A stretch of 64,000 nucleotides of DNA from Pseudomonas sp. CFBP13508 (GTDB lineage Bacteria > Pseudomonadota > Gammaproteobacteria > Pseudomonadales > Pseudomonadaceae). The stretch spans positions 62,001-126,000 of the forward strand of contig NZ_QFZZ01000005.1 in NCBI RefSeq assembly GCF_005233515.1, read 5' to 3'. Position numbers and translations under genes: made by a program. The notes below the pieces were generated by a model. That model was not told the DNA's origin. It saw only the letters and a program-made list of their open reading frames with translations, and made no database searches. Below are positions 17,898 through 26,061 of this stretch, in pieces. Every line of letters starts with the position of its first letter. The first letter of the stretch is position 1.

Positions 17898-17932
17898 TAT
17901 TGTCCGGGAATAAAAAATCCGGGTATTGTCCG
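17898..17932 (+). promoter_or_regulatory. Direct repeat TATTGTCCG around an inverted CCGG
   Basis: TATTGTCCG at 17898-17906 and again at 17924-17932, 26 bp apart, enclosing CCGGGAATAAAAAATCCGGG. It lies about 85 bp before the MetQ-like gene and may be a regulator site. No sigma54 promoter with correct spacing is present. Confidence 0.35.
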
Positions 17933-18014
17933 CCTCACGCCAGCGATATCACTTCACTGGCACACGTATTATGCCGTCGTCGATGACGACCGTGATTTTC
18001 GATAAGGACACTGC

Positions 18015-18812
18015 ATGAAAAAGGTTCTGTTGTTTACCGCATTGGCGGCTGCACTGACGGCTTCTTTCGCCAACGCTGGCGAGAAACTGGTGGTTGCCGC
18101 AACGCCGGTGCCCCACGCTGAAATTCTTGAACTGATCAAGCCGACCCTGGCCAAAGAAGGCGTGGATCTGGAAATCAAGGTCTTCACCGACTACGTGCAA
18201 CCGAACGTACAGGTTGGCGAGAAGCGTCTCGACGCCAACTACTTCCAGACCCTGCCGTACCTGAACAGCTTCAACCAGGGTAAATACAAGGAAGACAAGT
18301 CCAAGTACCTGGTGACCGTGCAGGGCGTTCACGTTGAACCGTTCGGTGGTTACTCGAGCAAGTACAAGACCCTGGCTGAACTGCCGGACGGCGCAACCAT
18401 CGCCATCCCCAACGAAGGCAGCAACAGCGGCCGCGCCCTGATCCTGCTGCAGAAGGCCGGTCTGATCGAGCTGAAAGATCCGAAAAACGCTCTGGCAACG
18501 CCAAAAGACATCGCCAAGAACCCGCACAACTTCAAGTTCAAGGAACTGGAATCGGCCCTGCTGCCGCGCGTGCTGAAGGAAGTTGATCTGGACATGATCA
18601 ACACCAACTACGCCCTGGAAGCCAAACTCAACCCGCAGAAAGATGCGCTGGTGATCGAAGGCGCTGACTCGCCGTACGTGAACTTCCTGGTGGCCCGTGA
18701 GGACAACAAGAACAGCGACGCGATCCAGAAACTGGCCAAGGCGCTGACCAGCCCGGAAGTCAAAGCGTTCATCGAGAAGAAGTACAGCGGCGCGGTGTTG
18801 CCGGCGTTCTGA
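18015..18812 (+). CDS. MetQ/NlpA-family substrate-binding protein (no partner ABC genes)
   Basis: 265 residues. Signal peptide MKKVLLFT to SFANA, without a lipobox cysteine, so the mature protein is free in the periplasm. The body (AATPVPHAEILE, DANYFQTLPYLN, GSNSGRALILLQKAGLI) is the methionine-binding MetQ type. It may bind methionine, methionine sulfoxide or another S-compound. No MetN or MetI gene is adjacent; the next gene downstream is an amino-acid-type permease, 660 bp away. It might use the MetNI pair at 32865-34620. One internal Met, no Cys. AAGGA precedes the ATG. Confidence 0.85.
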   Translation: MKKVLLFTALAAALTASFANAGEKLVVAATPVPHAEILELIKPTLAKEGVDLEIKVFTDYVQPNVQVGEKRLDANYFQTLPYLNSFNQGKYKEDKSKYLVTVQGVHVEPFGGYSSKYKTLAELPDGATIAIPNEGSNSGRALILLQKAGLIELKDPKNALATPKDIAKNPHNFKFKELESALLPRVLKEVDLDMINTNYALEAKLNPQKDALVIEGADSPYVNFLVAREDNKNSDAIQKLAKALTSPEVKAFIEKKYSGAVLPAF

Positions 18813-18841
18813 TCTGACTTGAGTGAATCTGCTTCAGATGC

Positions 18842-18878
18842 AAAAACGCCGATGGCCTTGATGGTCATCGGCGTTTTT
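18842..18878 (+). terminator. Rho-independent terminator after MetQ-like gene
   Basis: Perfect 13 bp stem AAAAACGCCGATG / CATCGGCGTTTTT with an 11-base loop, 30 bp after the stop codon. It can work in both directions. Confidence 0.9.
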
Positions 18879-18892
18879 GTGTGTGCGTTAAA

Positions 18893-19103
18893 AAGCCCCT
18901 CACCCTAACCCTCTCCCAGAGGGAGAGGGAACCGATACGGGGATATTCGAGAGATACGCCGACCTGAACGTATCGCTCTGAATCCAGCATCGCTGAAGCC
19001 CAGCCAAGCCATAATCGCCAAGATCTTCCAGGTCGATGTACAACGCGAGACACCTCGGTCGGCCCCCTCTCCCTCCGGGAGAGGGCTGGGGTGAGGGGCT
19101 TTT
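18893..19103. repeat. MITE-like element, copy B (longer, divergent interior)
   Basis: Same inverted ends as copies A, C and D (CCCCTCACCC at the left, GGGTGAGGGG-like at the right), but the interior is about 211 bp and largely different. Confidence 0.75.
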
Positions 19104-19106
19104 GAT

Positions 19107-19196
19107 TTACGCTGTGGTCTTCAACGCCCGTCTCAACGCCACCAGCAATTTCACAATGTCCTGCGGATCCAGCCGCTGCGGTACTTTTACGTCCAT
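19107..19196 (-). CDS. Possible 29-residue small protein
   Basis: Reading from ATG at 19196: MDVKVPQRLDPQDIVKLLV and about 10 more residues ending ALKTTA. AAGGA sits 8 bases upstream at good spacing. The C-terminal two thirds would form an amphipathic helix with basic residues. It lies alone between a MITE-like element and an ABC transporter gene, on the opposite strand to its neighbours. I do not recognise it; coding status rests only on the ribosome site and sensible composition. Confidence 0.4.
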   Translation of the reverse strand: MDVKVPQRLDPQDIVKLLVALRRALKTTA

Positions 19197-19476
19197 GTCT
19201 TTCTTCCTTGTGGTGAATGGGCCGGAGAGTCTGGCCAAAAGCTGTGGTTCCTTGGAGGTCTTTCGTGAAAAAAAGATCCGTCCTACAGCGCAAAGAAAAA
19301 TAGCCGTCTTATTCCTTCCCGGCAAACCCACAGGATAGTTTTTTGGGTGATATCAATATGCTTTAACGGTATTTAAATTCTTGTTTTTATACCTATAAAG
19401 TCAGTGCCTGCCGGACGGCCATCCGCCGTCCACGGATTGCATCATCGCCGCTTACCAAGCAGCGTCAGGACGCTTC

Positions 19477-20142
19477 ATGACTTTCGACTACGCCTTTATC
19501 CTCAGCACTCTGCCGGCTTTTCTCAAAGCCGTCGGCGTGACTCTGCAGGTCGGTTTGATTGCGATCGCCACTTCGCTGCTGGTCGCGCTGCTCAACGCGA
19601 CGATTCTGGTGTTTCGCACGCCATACCTGCAGAAAATGGTCGGCCTCTACGTAGAGCTGGCGCGCAACACGCCGTTGCTGATTCAACTGTTCTTCGTCTA
19701 CTTCGCGTTGCCGGCAGTGGGGATCCAGGTTTCCGGTTTCACTGCGGCAATCATCACCATGACTTTCCTTGGCGGCGCCTATCTCACCGAAGTGCTGCGC
19801 GCCGGCGTCGATGCGGTGCCCCAGGCACAACTGGAATCCGGGCGGTCAATTGGCCTGTCTCACGGGCAATTACTGCGTTACGTGATCCTGCCGCAGGCGG
19901 GGATTCTCAGCCTGCCTTCGCTGTTCGCCAATTTCATTTTCCTGTTGAAGGAAACCACCGTGGTCTCGGCGGTAGCGGTGCCGGAAATCCTCTACACCAC
20001 CAAAAGCTACATCGCGCTCTATTACAAAACCTACGAAATGCTCGCCGTGCTGACGCTGATCTGCGTGCTGCTGTTCTTGCCGCTGTCGCTGTTGCTCGGC
20101 CGTCTGGAAAGGAGGCTCCAGCATGGCCAGTTCGGGTCTTGA
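19477..20142 (+). CDS. Amino-acid-type ABC transporter permease (first)
   Basis: 221-residue permease of the HisM/GlnP type with five or six membrane helices and the ESGRSIGLSHGQLLRYVILPQA loop (EAA-like). It pairs with the next permease, whose start overlaps its end by 20 bp. The complete set is permease, permease, ATPase, binding protein. The neighbourhood suggests a sulfur-containing amino acid or derivative as substrate. An AT-rich promoter (TTAACGG, TATTTAAAT, then TATAAA) lies about 80-125 bp upstream and resembles the one before the hydrolase at 16283. Confidence 0.88.
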   Translation: MTFDYAFILSTLPAFLKAVGVTLQVGLIAIATSLLVALLNATILVFRTPYLQKMVGLYVELARNTPLLIQLFFVYFALPAVGIQVSGFTAAIITMTFLGGAYLTEVLRAGVDAVPQAQLESGRSIGLSHGQLLRYVILPQAGILSLPSLFANFIFLLKETTVVSAVAVPEILYTTKSYIALYYKTYEMLAVLTLICVLLFLPLSLLLGRLERRLQHGQFGS

Positions 20143-20782
20143 GTTGCTGTGGATATCGTTGCCGCAACTGGCTAAAGGCGCCGGGCAGACCCTCTCGATC
20201 TCGTTTCTGAGCATCGCCATCAGCACCGTCGGCGGTGTGCTCTACGGTGTTCTGCGCACGTTGAACGTAACGTGGCTGAACGCGATTCTGCGCATCTATC
20301 TGGAGCTGTTCCGGGCGATTCCGGTGCTGGTGTGGTTGTATCTGCTGTTCTTCGGTTTGCCGATTTTCTTCGGCCTGAGCCTGCCGAGCTTCTGGTGCGC
20401 GGTGCTGGTGCTGTCGCTGTGGGGCGCCAGCGAGGTTGGCGAAGTGGTGCGCGGTGCGCTGCATTCGTTGCCGCGCGGGCAGCGCGAAGCTGGGCTGTCG
20501 ATTGGCCTGAACGCCGCGCAGCTCTATGGCTACGTGCTGCTGCCGCAAGCGCTCAAGCGCATGACGCCGCCGACCATCAACGTCTATACGCGGATCATCA
20601 AGACCAGTTCCCTGGCGGTGCTGATCGGCGTCGTCGATGTGATCAAGGTCGGCCAGCAGATCATCGAGCGCACCTACGAATCGGTACTGATCTACGGTGC
20701 GCTGTTCCTGTTTTTCTTTTTCATCTGCTACCCGTTGTCGGCCGCCTCGCGCGTGCTGGAGCGGCGCTGGACGCAAGCATGA
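20123..20782 (+). CDS. Amino-acid-type ABC transporter permease (second)
   Basis: 219 residues, same family as the preceding permease, with EAGLSIGLNAAQLYGYVLLPQA as the ATPase-contact loop and about five membrane helices. It overlaps its upstream partner by 20 bp and the downstream ATPase gene by 4 bp (ATGA), so the operon is tightly coupled. Confidence 0.88.
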   Translation: MASSGLELLWISLPQLAKGAGQTLSISFLSIAISTVGGVLYGVLRTLNVTWLNAILRIYLELFRAIPVLVWLYLLFFGLPIFFGLSLPSFWCAVLVLSLWGASEVGEVVRGALHSLPRGQREAGLSIGLNAAQLYGYVLLPQALKRMTPPTINVYTRIIKTSSLAVLIGVVDVIKVGQQIIERTYESVLIYGALFLFFFFICYPLSAASRVLERRWTQA

Positions 20783-21561
20783 GCGCACTGATCGAGTTTC
20801 ACGGTTTCAATAAATTCTATGCCGCGCAGCAGGTGCTCAATGGCATCGATCTGCAAGTGCAGAGCGGCGAAGTGGTGGTCATTCTCGGACCCAGCGGTTG
20901 CGGCAAAAGCACTCTGCTGCGTTGCCTCAATGGCCTGGAAGAGGCGCACAGCGGCAGTCTGAAATTTCTTGGCCGCGAACTGCTGGACAAGGCGACCGAC
21001 TGGCGCGAAATCCGTCAGCAGATCGGCATGGTCTTCCAGAGCTATCACCTGTTCCCGCACATGAGCGTCCTGGACAATCTGCTGCTCGGCCCGCTCAAGG
21101 TGCAGAAGCGTCAGCGCCGCGAAGCGCAACAGCAGGCCGAAGCCTTGCTTGAGCGTGTCGGCCTGCTGGACAAGCGCGATGCTTTCCCGCGTCAGCTCTC
21201 GGGCGGCCAGCAGCAGCGCATCGCCATTGTCCGATCGCTGTGCATGAATCCTCGGGTCATGCTCTTCGACGAAGTCACCGCTGCCCTCGACCCGGAAATG
21301 GTCAAGGAAGTGCTGCAAGTCATTCAAGGCCTGGCCCGCGAAGGCATGACCCTGTTGATCGTCACCCACGAAATGGCCTTCGCCCGGGCGGTGGCCGACC
21401 GCATCGTGTTCATGGATGCCGGGCGCATCCTTGAACAGTCCCCACCCGAGATTTTCTTTACGAACCCGCAAACCGCACGCGCGCAGCAGTTTCTGGAGAA
21501 GTTCTCCTTCGTTGCCACATCGCCAGAATCGAATCCGAAAAAGGAACTGGAACTGCTATGA
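20779..21561 (+). CDS. Amino-acid-type ABC transporter ATPase
   Basis: 260 residues. Walker A GPSGCGKS (37-44), signature LSGGQQQR, Walker B VMLFDE followed by VTAALDPE where most relatives have PTSALDPE, and the switch HE. It energises the two upstream permeases. The ATG at 20779 overlaps the previous stop, and its own stop overlaps the start of the binding protein gene. Confidence 0.9.
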   Translation: MSALIEFHGFNKFYAAQQVLNGIDLQVQSGEVVVILGPSGCGKSTLLRCLNGLEEAHSGSLKFLGRELLDKATDWREIRQQIGMVFQSYHLFPHMSVLDNLLLGPLKVQKRQRREAQQQAEALLERVGLLDKRDAFPRQLSGGQQQRIAIVRSLCMNPRVMLFDEVTAALDPEMVKEVLQVIQGLAREGMTLLIVTHEMAFARAVADRIVFMDAGRILEQSPPEIFFTNPQTARAQQFLEKFSFVATSPESNPKKELELL

Positions 21562-22430
21562 AAACTGCCGCTTTGTTACTGCCCCTGCTCAGCCTCGCCT
21601 TGCTTGCCGGTTGCGGTAAGACCGAAGAGCCACCAAAGCCGAAAGTCGCCAGCGAAAGCGCCGCGCCGGCCGGTTATCTGGACAAGATCAAGGCCCGCGA
21701 CAAACTGATTGTCGGTGTATTTACCGACAAACCGCCGTTCGGCTTCGTCGATGAGGCCGGACGCTACGTCGGTTTCGACACCGACATCGGTCGGCGCTTC
21801 GCCAAAGATCTGCTCGGCGATGAAAACAAGGTCGAGTTCGTCGCCGTCGAACCAGCGAGCCGCATTCCGTTTCTGCAGAGCGACAAGGTCGACCTGATCC
21901 TCGCCAACATGACCGTCACCCCGGAGCGCAAGGAAGCCGTGGAATTCACCAACCCGAACCTCAAGGTGGCCGTGCAGGCGCTGGTGCCGCAGGGCAGTTC
22001 GGTGAAGAAACTTGATGACCTGGCGACGCGCACCACGATTGTCACCACCGGCACCACCGCGGATATCTGGCTGACCAAGAACCACCCGGACTGGAAACTG
22101 CTCAAGTTCGAGAAGAACTCCGAATCGCTGCAAGCCTTGGCCAATGGCCGTGGCGATGCCTATGCGCAGGACAATCTGGTGCTGTTCAGCTGGGCCAAGC
22201 AGAACCCGGGCTATCGCGTGCTCGAAGAAAAGCTCGGAGCCGAGGCGCCGATTGCGCCAGCCGTGAAGAAGGGCAACCTCGAGTTGCGTGACTGGGTGAA
22301 TACCGAGCTGGCCAAATTGGGCGAGGAGAAATACCTGCTCAAGCTGTATGACCAATATGTGCGCAAAGAACTGAGCGATGAGACCCGGCCTGAGAGTGTG
22401 ATTGTTGAAGGGGGCAAGTGGCAGGGCTAG
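21558..22430 (+). CDS. Amino-acid-type ABC transporter binding lipoprotein
   Basis: 290 residues with lipoprotein signal: LLAGC, lipid-attached Cys19. The mature part is a polar amino acid binding protein (LIVGVFTDKPPFGFVDEAGRYVGFDTDIGRR, here given in part). Apart from the lipobox it has no Cys and only one internal Met. Anchoring to the inner membrane is uncommon for this family in Gram-negatives. Substrate unknown; a sulfur amino acid is likely from context. Confidence 0.85.
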   Translation: MKTAALLLPLLSLALLAGCGKTEEPPKPKVASESAAPAGYLDKIKARDKLIVGVFTDKPPFGFVDEAGRYVGFDTDIGRRFAKDLLGDENKVEFVAVEPASRIPFLQSDKVDLILANMTVTPERKEAVEFTNPNLKVAVQALVPQGSSVKKLDDLATRTTIVTTGTTADIWLTKNHPDWKLLKFEKNSESLQALANGRGDAYAQDNLVLFSWAKQNPGYRVLEEKLGAEAPIAPAVKKGNLELRDWVNTELAKLGEEKYLLKLYDQYVRKELSDETRPESVIVEGGKWQG

Positions 22431-22462
22431 TGCCTTGATTCAGCGGTGACGCTTGAATCGCT

Positions 22463-22526
22463 TTCGCGAGCAGGCTCGCTCCCACATTCGACCGCGTACG
22501 ATTGTGGGAGCGAGCCTGCTCGCGAA
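22463..22526. repeat. REP-type inverted pair
   Basis: 24 bp arms at 22463-22486 and 22503-22526, between convergent genes. Confidence 0.9.
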
Positions 22527-22541
22527 TTTTTCAGTCACCGC

Positions 22542-23702
22542 TCAATCCGGCCAATGCCACGCCGGCTCATCCAGCACCCGCTGCCCGACAATCCCGGTCT
22601 GCCCCAGCGTTTTCTCCAGCACGATGCAATTGCACTCGGGATCTTCCTGCAACGCCGAGATCAGCCGCCGTGCATGTGACACCACCCACACCTGACACTG
22701 CTCCGAAGCGCGAATGATCAGCCGTGCCAGCGCCGGCAGCAAGTCCGGATGCAGGCTGGTTTCCGGTTCGTTGAGCACCATCAGCGTTGGCGGTCGCGGG
22801 GTCAGCAACGCCGCAACCAGCAGCAGATAACGCAAGGTGCCGTCCGACAGCTCCGCCGCTGACAATGGCCGCAACAAGCCTTCCTGATGAAACTCGATAG
22901 CGAAGCGTCCACCGGCCAACGGCGCGATGTTCAGCCGCGCACCGGGAAAGGCATCGCTGATCGCCGCTGTTAACGCCTGCGGATCGCCAATCTCGATGAT
23001 TGTCTGCAAGGCTGCCGCCAGATCGCGACCGTCGTGATGCAGCACGGGCGTGCGCGTGCCCAGTTGCGGCTGACGCACCGGCGCGTCGGCATCGCTGCGA
23101 AAGTGATCATAAAAGCGCCAGCGCCGGATGAATTCGCGCATCTGGAACACTTCCGGCGAGCTGCGCAGATTGCCGACCTGATCGAACAGGCTGTCGAAAT
23201 TCGGCGTGTGTTGCGCCAGTACATCCCAGGCGCGACCTTCGCGGGCGCGGATCATCGGGCCGTTGCGGTCAACCAGCAGGCTCGCCGGGCGAAACACCGG
23301 GCCGGCCCAGATGCACTCGCGCTTGATTTCCGGGTCGAGGGAAAAGCATGAAGTGCTCGGCTCCGGCAGGCCCAGGCCGATGGCGTAGCTGAAATCCTCG
23401 CCGGCGAATCCCAGGCGCAACCTTTTCACGCTGTGGCGCACAGTCGGCTTGATCGCCACCTCACCGTTGCGCATGCGTCGACTGATGGTTTCCGGTCCGG
23501 CCCAGAACGTCGAGTCCAGCCCGCCTTCACGCGCCAGCGCGTTGACCACGCCGCCCTGGGCGGTTTCCGCCAGCAGGCGCAACGCGCGATAGAGATTCGA
23601 CTTGCCGCTGCCGTTCGGCCCGGTGATCAGGTTCAGACGCCCGAGCGGAATCACCAGTTTGTTGATCGAGCGGTAATTGGCCACGGCCAAGGTATAAAGC
23701 AT
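22542..23702 (-). CDS. AAA family ATPase, RecF/OLD-like
   Basis: 386 residues. N-terminal LAVANYRSI and Walker A GPNGSGKS (28-35), a long middle region, the signature-like LSDGTLRYL, Walker B LMVLNEPETSLHPDL and a switch histidine in VVSHARRL. This is the SMC/RecF-like ABC ATPase fold found in many proteins of unknown role, including some defence systems, but no nuclease or partner gene is next to it. ATG at 23702 has AAGGAA upstream; the longer frame starting at 23774 runs through a repeat. Function unknown. Confidence 0.82.
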   Translation of the reverse strand: MLYTLAVANYRSINKLVIPLGRLNLITGPNGSGKSNLYRALRLLAETAQGGVVNALAREGGLDSTFWAGPETISRRMRNGEVAIKPTVRHSVKRLRLGFAGEDFSYAIGLGLPEPSTSCFSLDPEIKRECIWAGPVFRPASLLVDRNGPMIRAREGRAWDVLAQHTPNFDSLFDQVGNLRSSPEVFQMREFIRRWRFYDHFRSDADAPVRQPQLGTRTPVLHHDGRDLAAALQTIIEIGDPQALTAAISDAFPGARLNIAPLAGGRFAIEFHQEGLLRPLSAAELSDGTLRYLLLVAALLTPRPPTLMVLNEPETSLHPDLLPALARLIIRASEQCQVWVVSHARRLISALQEDPECNCIVLEKTLGQTGIVGQRVLDEPAWHWPD

Positions 23703-23728
23703 GGAATTCCTTCTCTTCGGGCGGCCCT

Positions 23729-23801
23729 TGTAGGAGCTGCCGAAGGCTGCGATCTTTTGATCTTGAAAAAGCAAAGATCGCAGCCTTCGGCAGCTCCTGC
23801 A
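23729..23801. repeat. Inverted repeat of the second palindrome family
   Basis: GTAGGAGCTGCCGAAGGCTG and its inverted copy, same family as 4201-4274, in the divergent gap between the AAA ATPase and the RND adaptor gene. Confidence 0.85.
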
Positions 23802-23896
23802 CGGAAATGTTGTGATCGCTCAGGCGAACGTTGAACCCTGTTCTAAGCTCACAGTCGTATCGTCACTTGCACGTTCGTACACAGGAAGGAGTCTGC

Positions 23897-25000
23897 ATGG
23901 CAAGTCCCGGAATGAAAACAGCAGTCATGCTGAGTCTGTTCACTTTGCTCAGCGCTTGCGGCGACAAGAAACCTGCTCAGGAATATTTGCCACGGGTCTT
24001 TGTGCAAGAGGTCGAACCGGCCAACTACGCCGCCGCGGTGACCCTCACCGGTGACGTGCAGGCGCGGGTGCAGACGCAGCTTTCATTCCGCGTCGGCGGC
24101 AAGATCATCCAGCGCATGGTCGATGTCGGCGACCGCGTCACCGCCAAACAGGTGCTGGCCAAACTCGATCCGAAAGATCTGCAGACCAACGTCGATTCCG
24201 CTCAAGCCCAAGTTGTCGCCGAACAGGCCCGCGTGAAGCAAGCGGCGGCCGCTTTTGTGCGTCAGCAAAAACTCCTGCCCAAGGGCTACACCAGCCAGAG
24301 CGAATACGATTCGGCACAAGCGGCGCTGCGCAGCAGCCAGAGCGCATTGAGCGCGGCGCAGGCGCAGTTGGCCAACGCCAGGGACCAGCTCAGTTACACC
24401 TCGCTGATCGCCGATGCACCCGGGGTAATCACCGAGCGCCAGGCCGAAGTCGGCCAAGTGGTGCAGGCCACCGCGCCGATTTTCAGCCTTGCCCGCGATG
24501 GCGACCGCGACGCGGTATTCAATGTCTACGAATCGCTGCTGGCCGAGCGGCCGTCCGATCGCTCGATCGTGGTCAGCCTGCTCGACAACCCCGAGATCAA
24601 AACCACCGGCACCGTGCGTGAAATCACCCCCTCAGTGTCGGCGCAATCGGGCACCGTGCAGGTCAAGGTCAGCCTCGACAAACTGCCGCCGGGCATGCAG
24701 CTCGGTTCGGTAGTGAGTGCCACCGCCAAAGGCACCGGTAAATCGGCGGTGGAACTGCCTTGGTCGGCGCTGACAAAAAACATCAGCGACCCGGCGGTGT
24801 GGCTGGTCGATGACAAAGGCGAAGCGCAGTTGCATACGGTCACGGTCGGCCGTTACCTGACCGGCAAAGTGATCATCAGCGAAGGCCTCAAGGGCGGCGA
24901 GAAAGTCATTGTCGCCGGCGGCCAGTTGCTGCACCCAGGCATGAAAGTCGAGATTGCCGAAAACACCTACAAGGATCTGCAACCCGGAGCGCAGCCATGA
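23897..25000 (+). CDS. RND efflux adaptor lipoprotein, TriA-like
   Basis: 367 residues. Lipobox LLSAC with Cys21, then beta-barrel, lipoyl (LTGDVQARVQTQLSFRVGG, here in part) and alpha-hairpin domains of a membrane fusion protein. It is followed, overlapping by 4 bp, by a second adaptor, then an RND pump. This two-adaptor layout is that of P. aeruginosa TriABC, where both adaptors are needed. Start chosen at 23897 because AAGGAG is 6 bases upstream; the TTG at 23831 is unlikely. Confidence 0.87.
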   Translation: MASPGMKTAVMLSLFTLLSACGDKKPAQEYLPRVFVQEVEPANYAAAVTLTGDVQARVQTQLSFRVGGKIIQRMVDVGDRVTAKQVLAKLDPKDLQTNVDSAQAQVVAEQARVKQAAAAFVRQQKLLPKGYTSQSEYDSAQAALRSSQSALSAAQAQLANARDQLSYTSLIADAPGVITERQAEVGQVVQATAPIFSLARDGDRDAVFNVYESLLAERPSDRSIVVSLLDNPEIKTTGTVREITPSVSAQSGTVQVKVSLDKLPPGMQLGSVVSATAKGTGKSAVELPWSALTKNISDPAVWLVDDKGEAQLHTVTVGRYLTGKVIISEGLKGGEKVIVAGGQLLHPGMKVEIAENTYKDLQPGAQP

Positions 25001-26061
25001 AGCGTCTCGGCCTGTTGTGCATGGCGCTGCTGCTGGGCGCCTGCTCGGAAAAGGAAACGCCGCCGGAACCGGTACGCCCGGTGCTTTCGGTCACGGTCAA
25101 AGCGCTCAACGAAGAAAGCCTCGGACGCTTTGCCGGGAGCATTCAGGCGCGCTACGAGAGCAACACCGGTTTCCGCGTCGGCGGACGCATCGCCAGCCGT
25201 AACGTCGATGTCGGCGCCGAGGTGCAGAAGGGCACCTTGCTCGCCACTCTCGACCCATCCGACCAGCAGAACCAGTTACGTTCGGCCCAGGGCGATCTGG
25301 CGAGGATCCAGGCGCAACTGATCAACGCCCAGGCCAACGCGCGCCGTCAGCAAGCGCTGTTCGATCGCGGCGTCGGTGCGCAGGCGCAACTGGACGTCGC
25401 CAACACCGATCTGAAAACCACTCAGGCCTCGCTCGATCAGGCGCGCGCGGCGGTCAGCCAGAGCAAGGATCAACTGAGCTACACCGAGCTGCGCTCCGAT
25501 CACAAAGCCGTGGTCACCGCGTGGAACGCCGAAGCCGGGCAAGTGGTAACCGCCGGGCAACAAGTGGTGACGCTGGCGCAACCGGACATCAAGGAAGCGG
25601 TGATCGATCTGCCCGATACCCTGGTCGATCAGTTGCCCAGCGACGTGGTGTTCTCGGTGGCTGCGCAACTCGATCCGAGCATCAACACCACGGCGATCAT
25701 CCGCGAGATCGAACCCCAGGCACAAAGCGCCACGCGCACCCGCCGCGCGCGCCTGACCCTGTCGGATACGCCGGACGGTTTCCGCCTCGGCACCGCGATC
25801 AGCGTGACCCTCAGCTCGGCGATCAAGCCGCGCATCGAACTGCCGCTGACGGCGTTGCAGGAAGTCGATGGCAAACCCCGAATCTGGGTGATCGACACGC
25901 AAAACAAAACCGTCAACCCGCGCGACGTCAGTGTGGTCAGCCGTGGCGACCACAGCGTGGTGCTGGCCGGTGGCGTGCAAAACGGCGAGCGCGTGGTCAG
26001 CGCCGGCGTCAACAGTCTCAAACCCGGACAATCGGTAAAACTTGACGAGGACAGTCAATGA
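24997..26061 (+). CDS. RND efflux adaptor lipoprotein, TriB-like
   Basis: 354 residues, lipobox LLGAC with Cys16, same domain order as the preceding gene (FRVGGRIASRNVDVGAEV is the lipoyl half-motif). Its ATG overlaps the previous stop and its stop overlaps the pump start, so the three are translated together. The two adaptors are related but clearly different, consistent with a mixed hexamer. Confidence 0.87.
   Translation: MKRLGLLCMALLLGACSEKETPPEPVRPVLSVTVKALNEESLGRFAGSIQARYESNTGFRVGGRIASRNVDVGAEVQKGTLLATLDPSDQQNQLRSAQGDLARIQAQLINAQANARRQQALFDRGVGAQAQLDVANTDLKTTQASLDQARAAVSQSKDQLSYTELRSDHKAVVTAWNAEAGQVVTAGQQVVTLAQPDIKEAVIDLPDTLVDQLPSDVVFSVAAQLDPSINTTAIIREIEPQAQSATRTRRARLTLSDTPDGFRLGTAISVTLSSAIKPRIELPLTALQEVDGKPRIWVIDTQNKTVNPRDVSVVSRGDHSVVLAGGVQNGERVVSAGVNSLKPGQSVKLDEDSQ

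Noticed and set aside
17973..17990. Possible sigma54 promoter TGGCAC...TATGC before the MetQ-like gene
   Set aside because: GG and GC elements are 12 bases apart instead of 10, so it does not fit sigma54.
22542..23702. Anti-phage defence system (AAA/OLD type)
   Set aside because: No nuclease, toxin or partner gene adjacent; single ATPase next to a pump operon is not enough.
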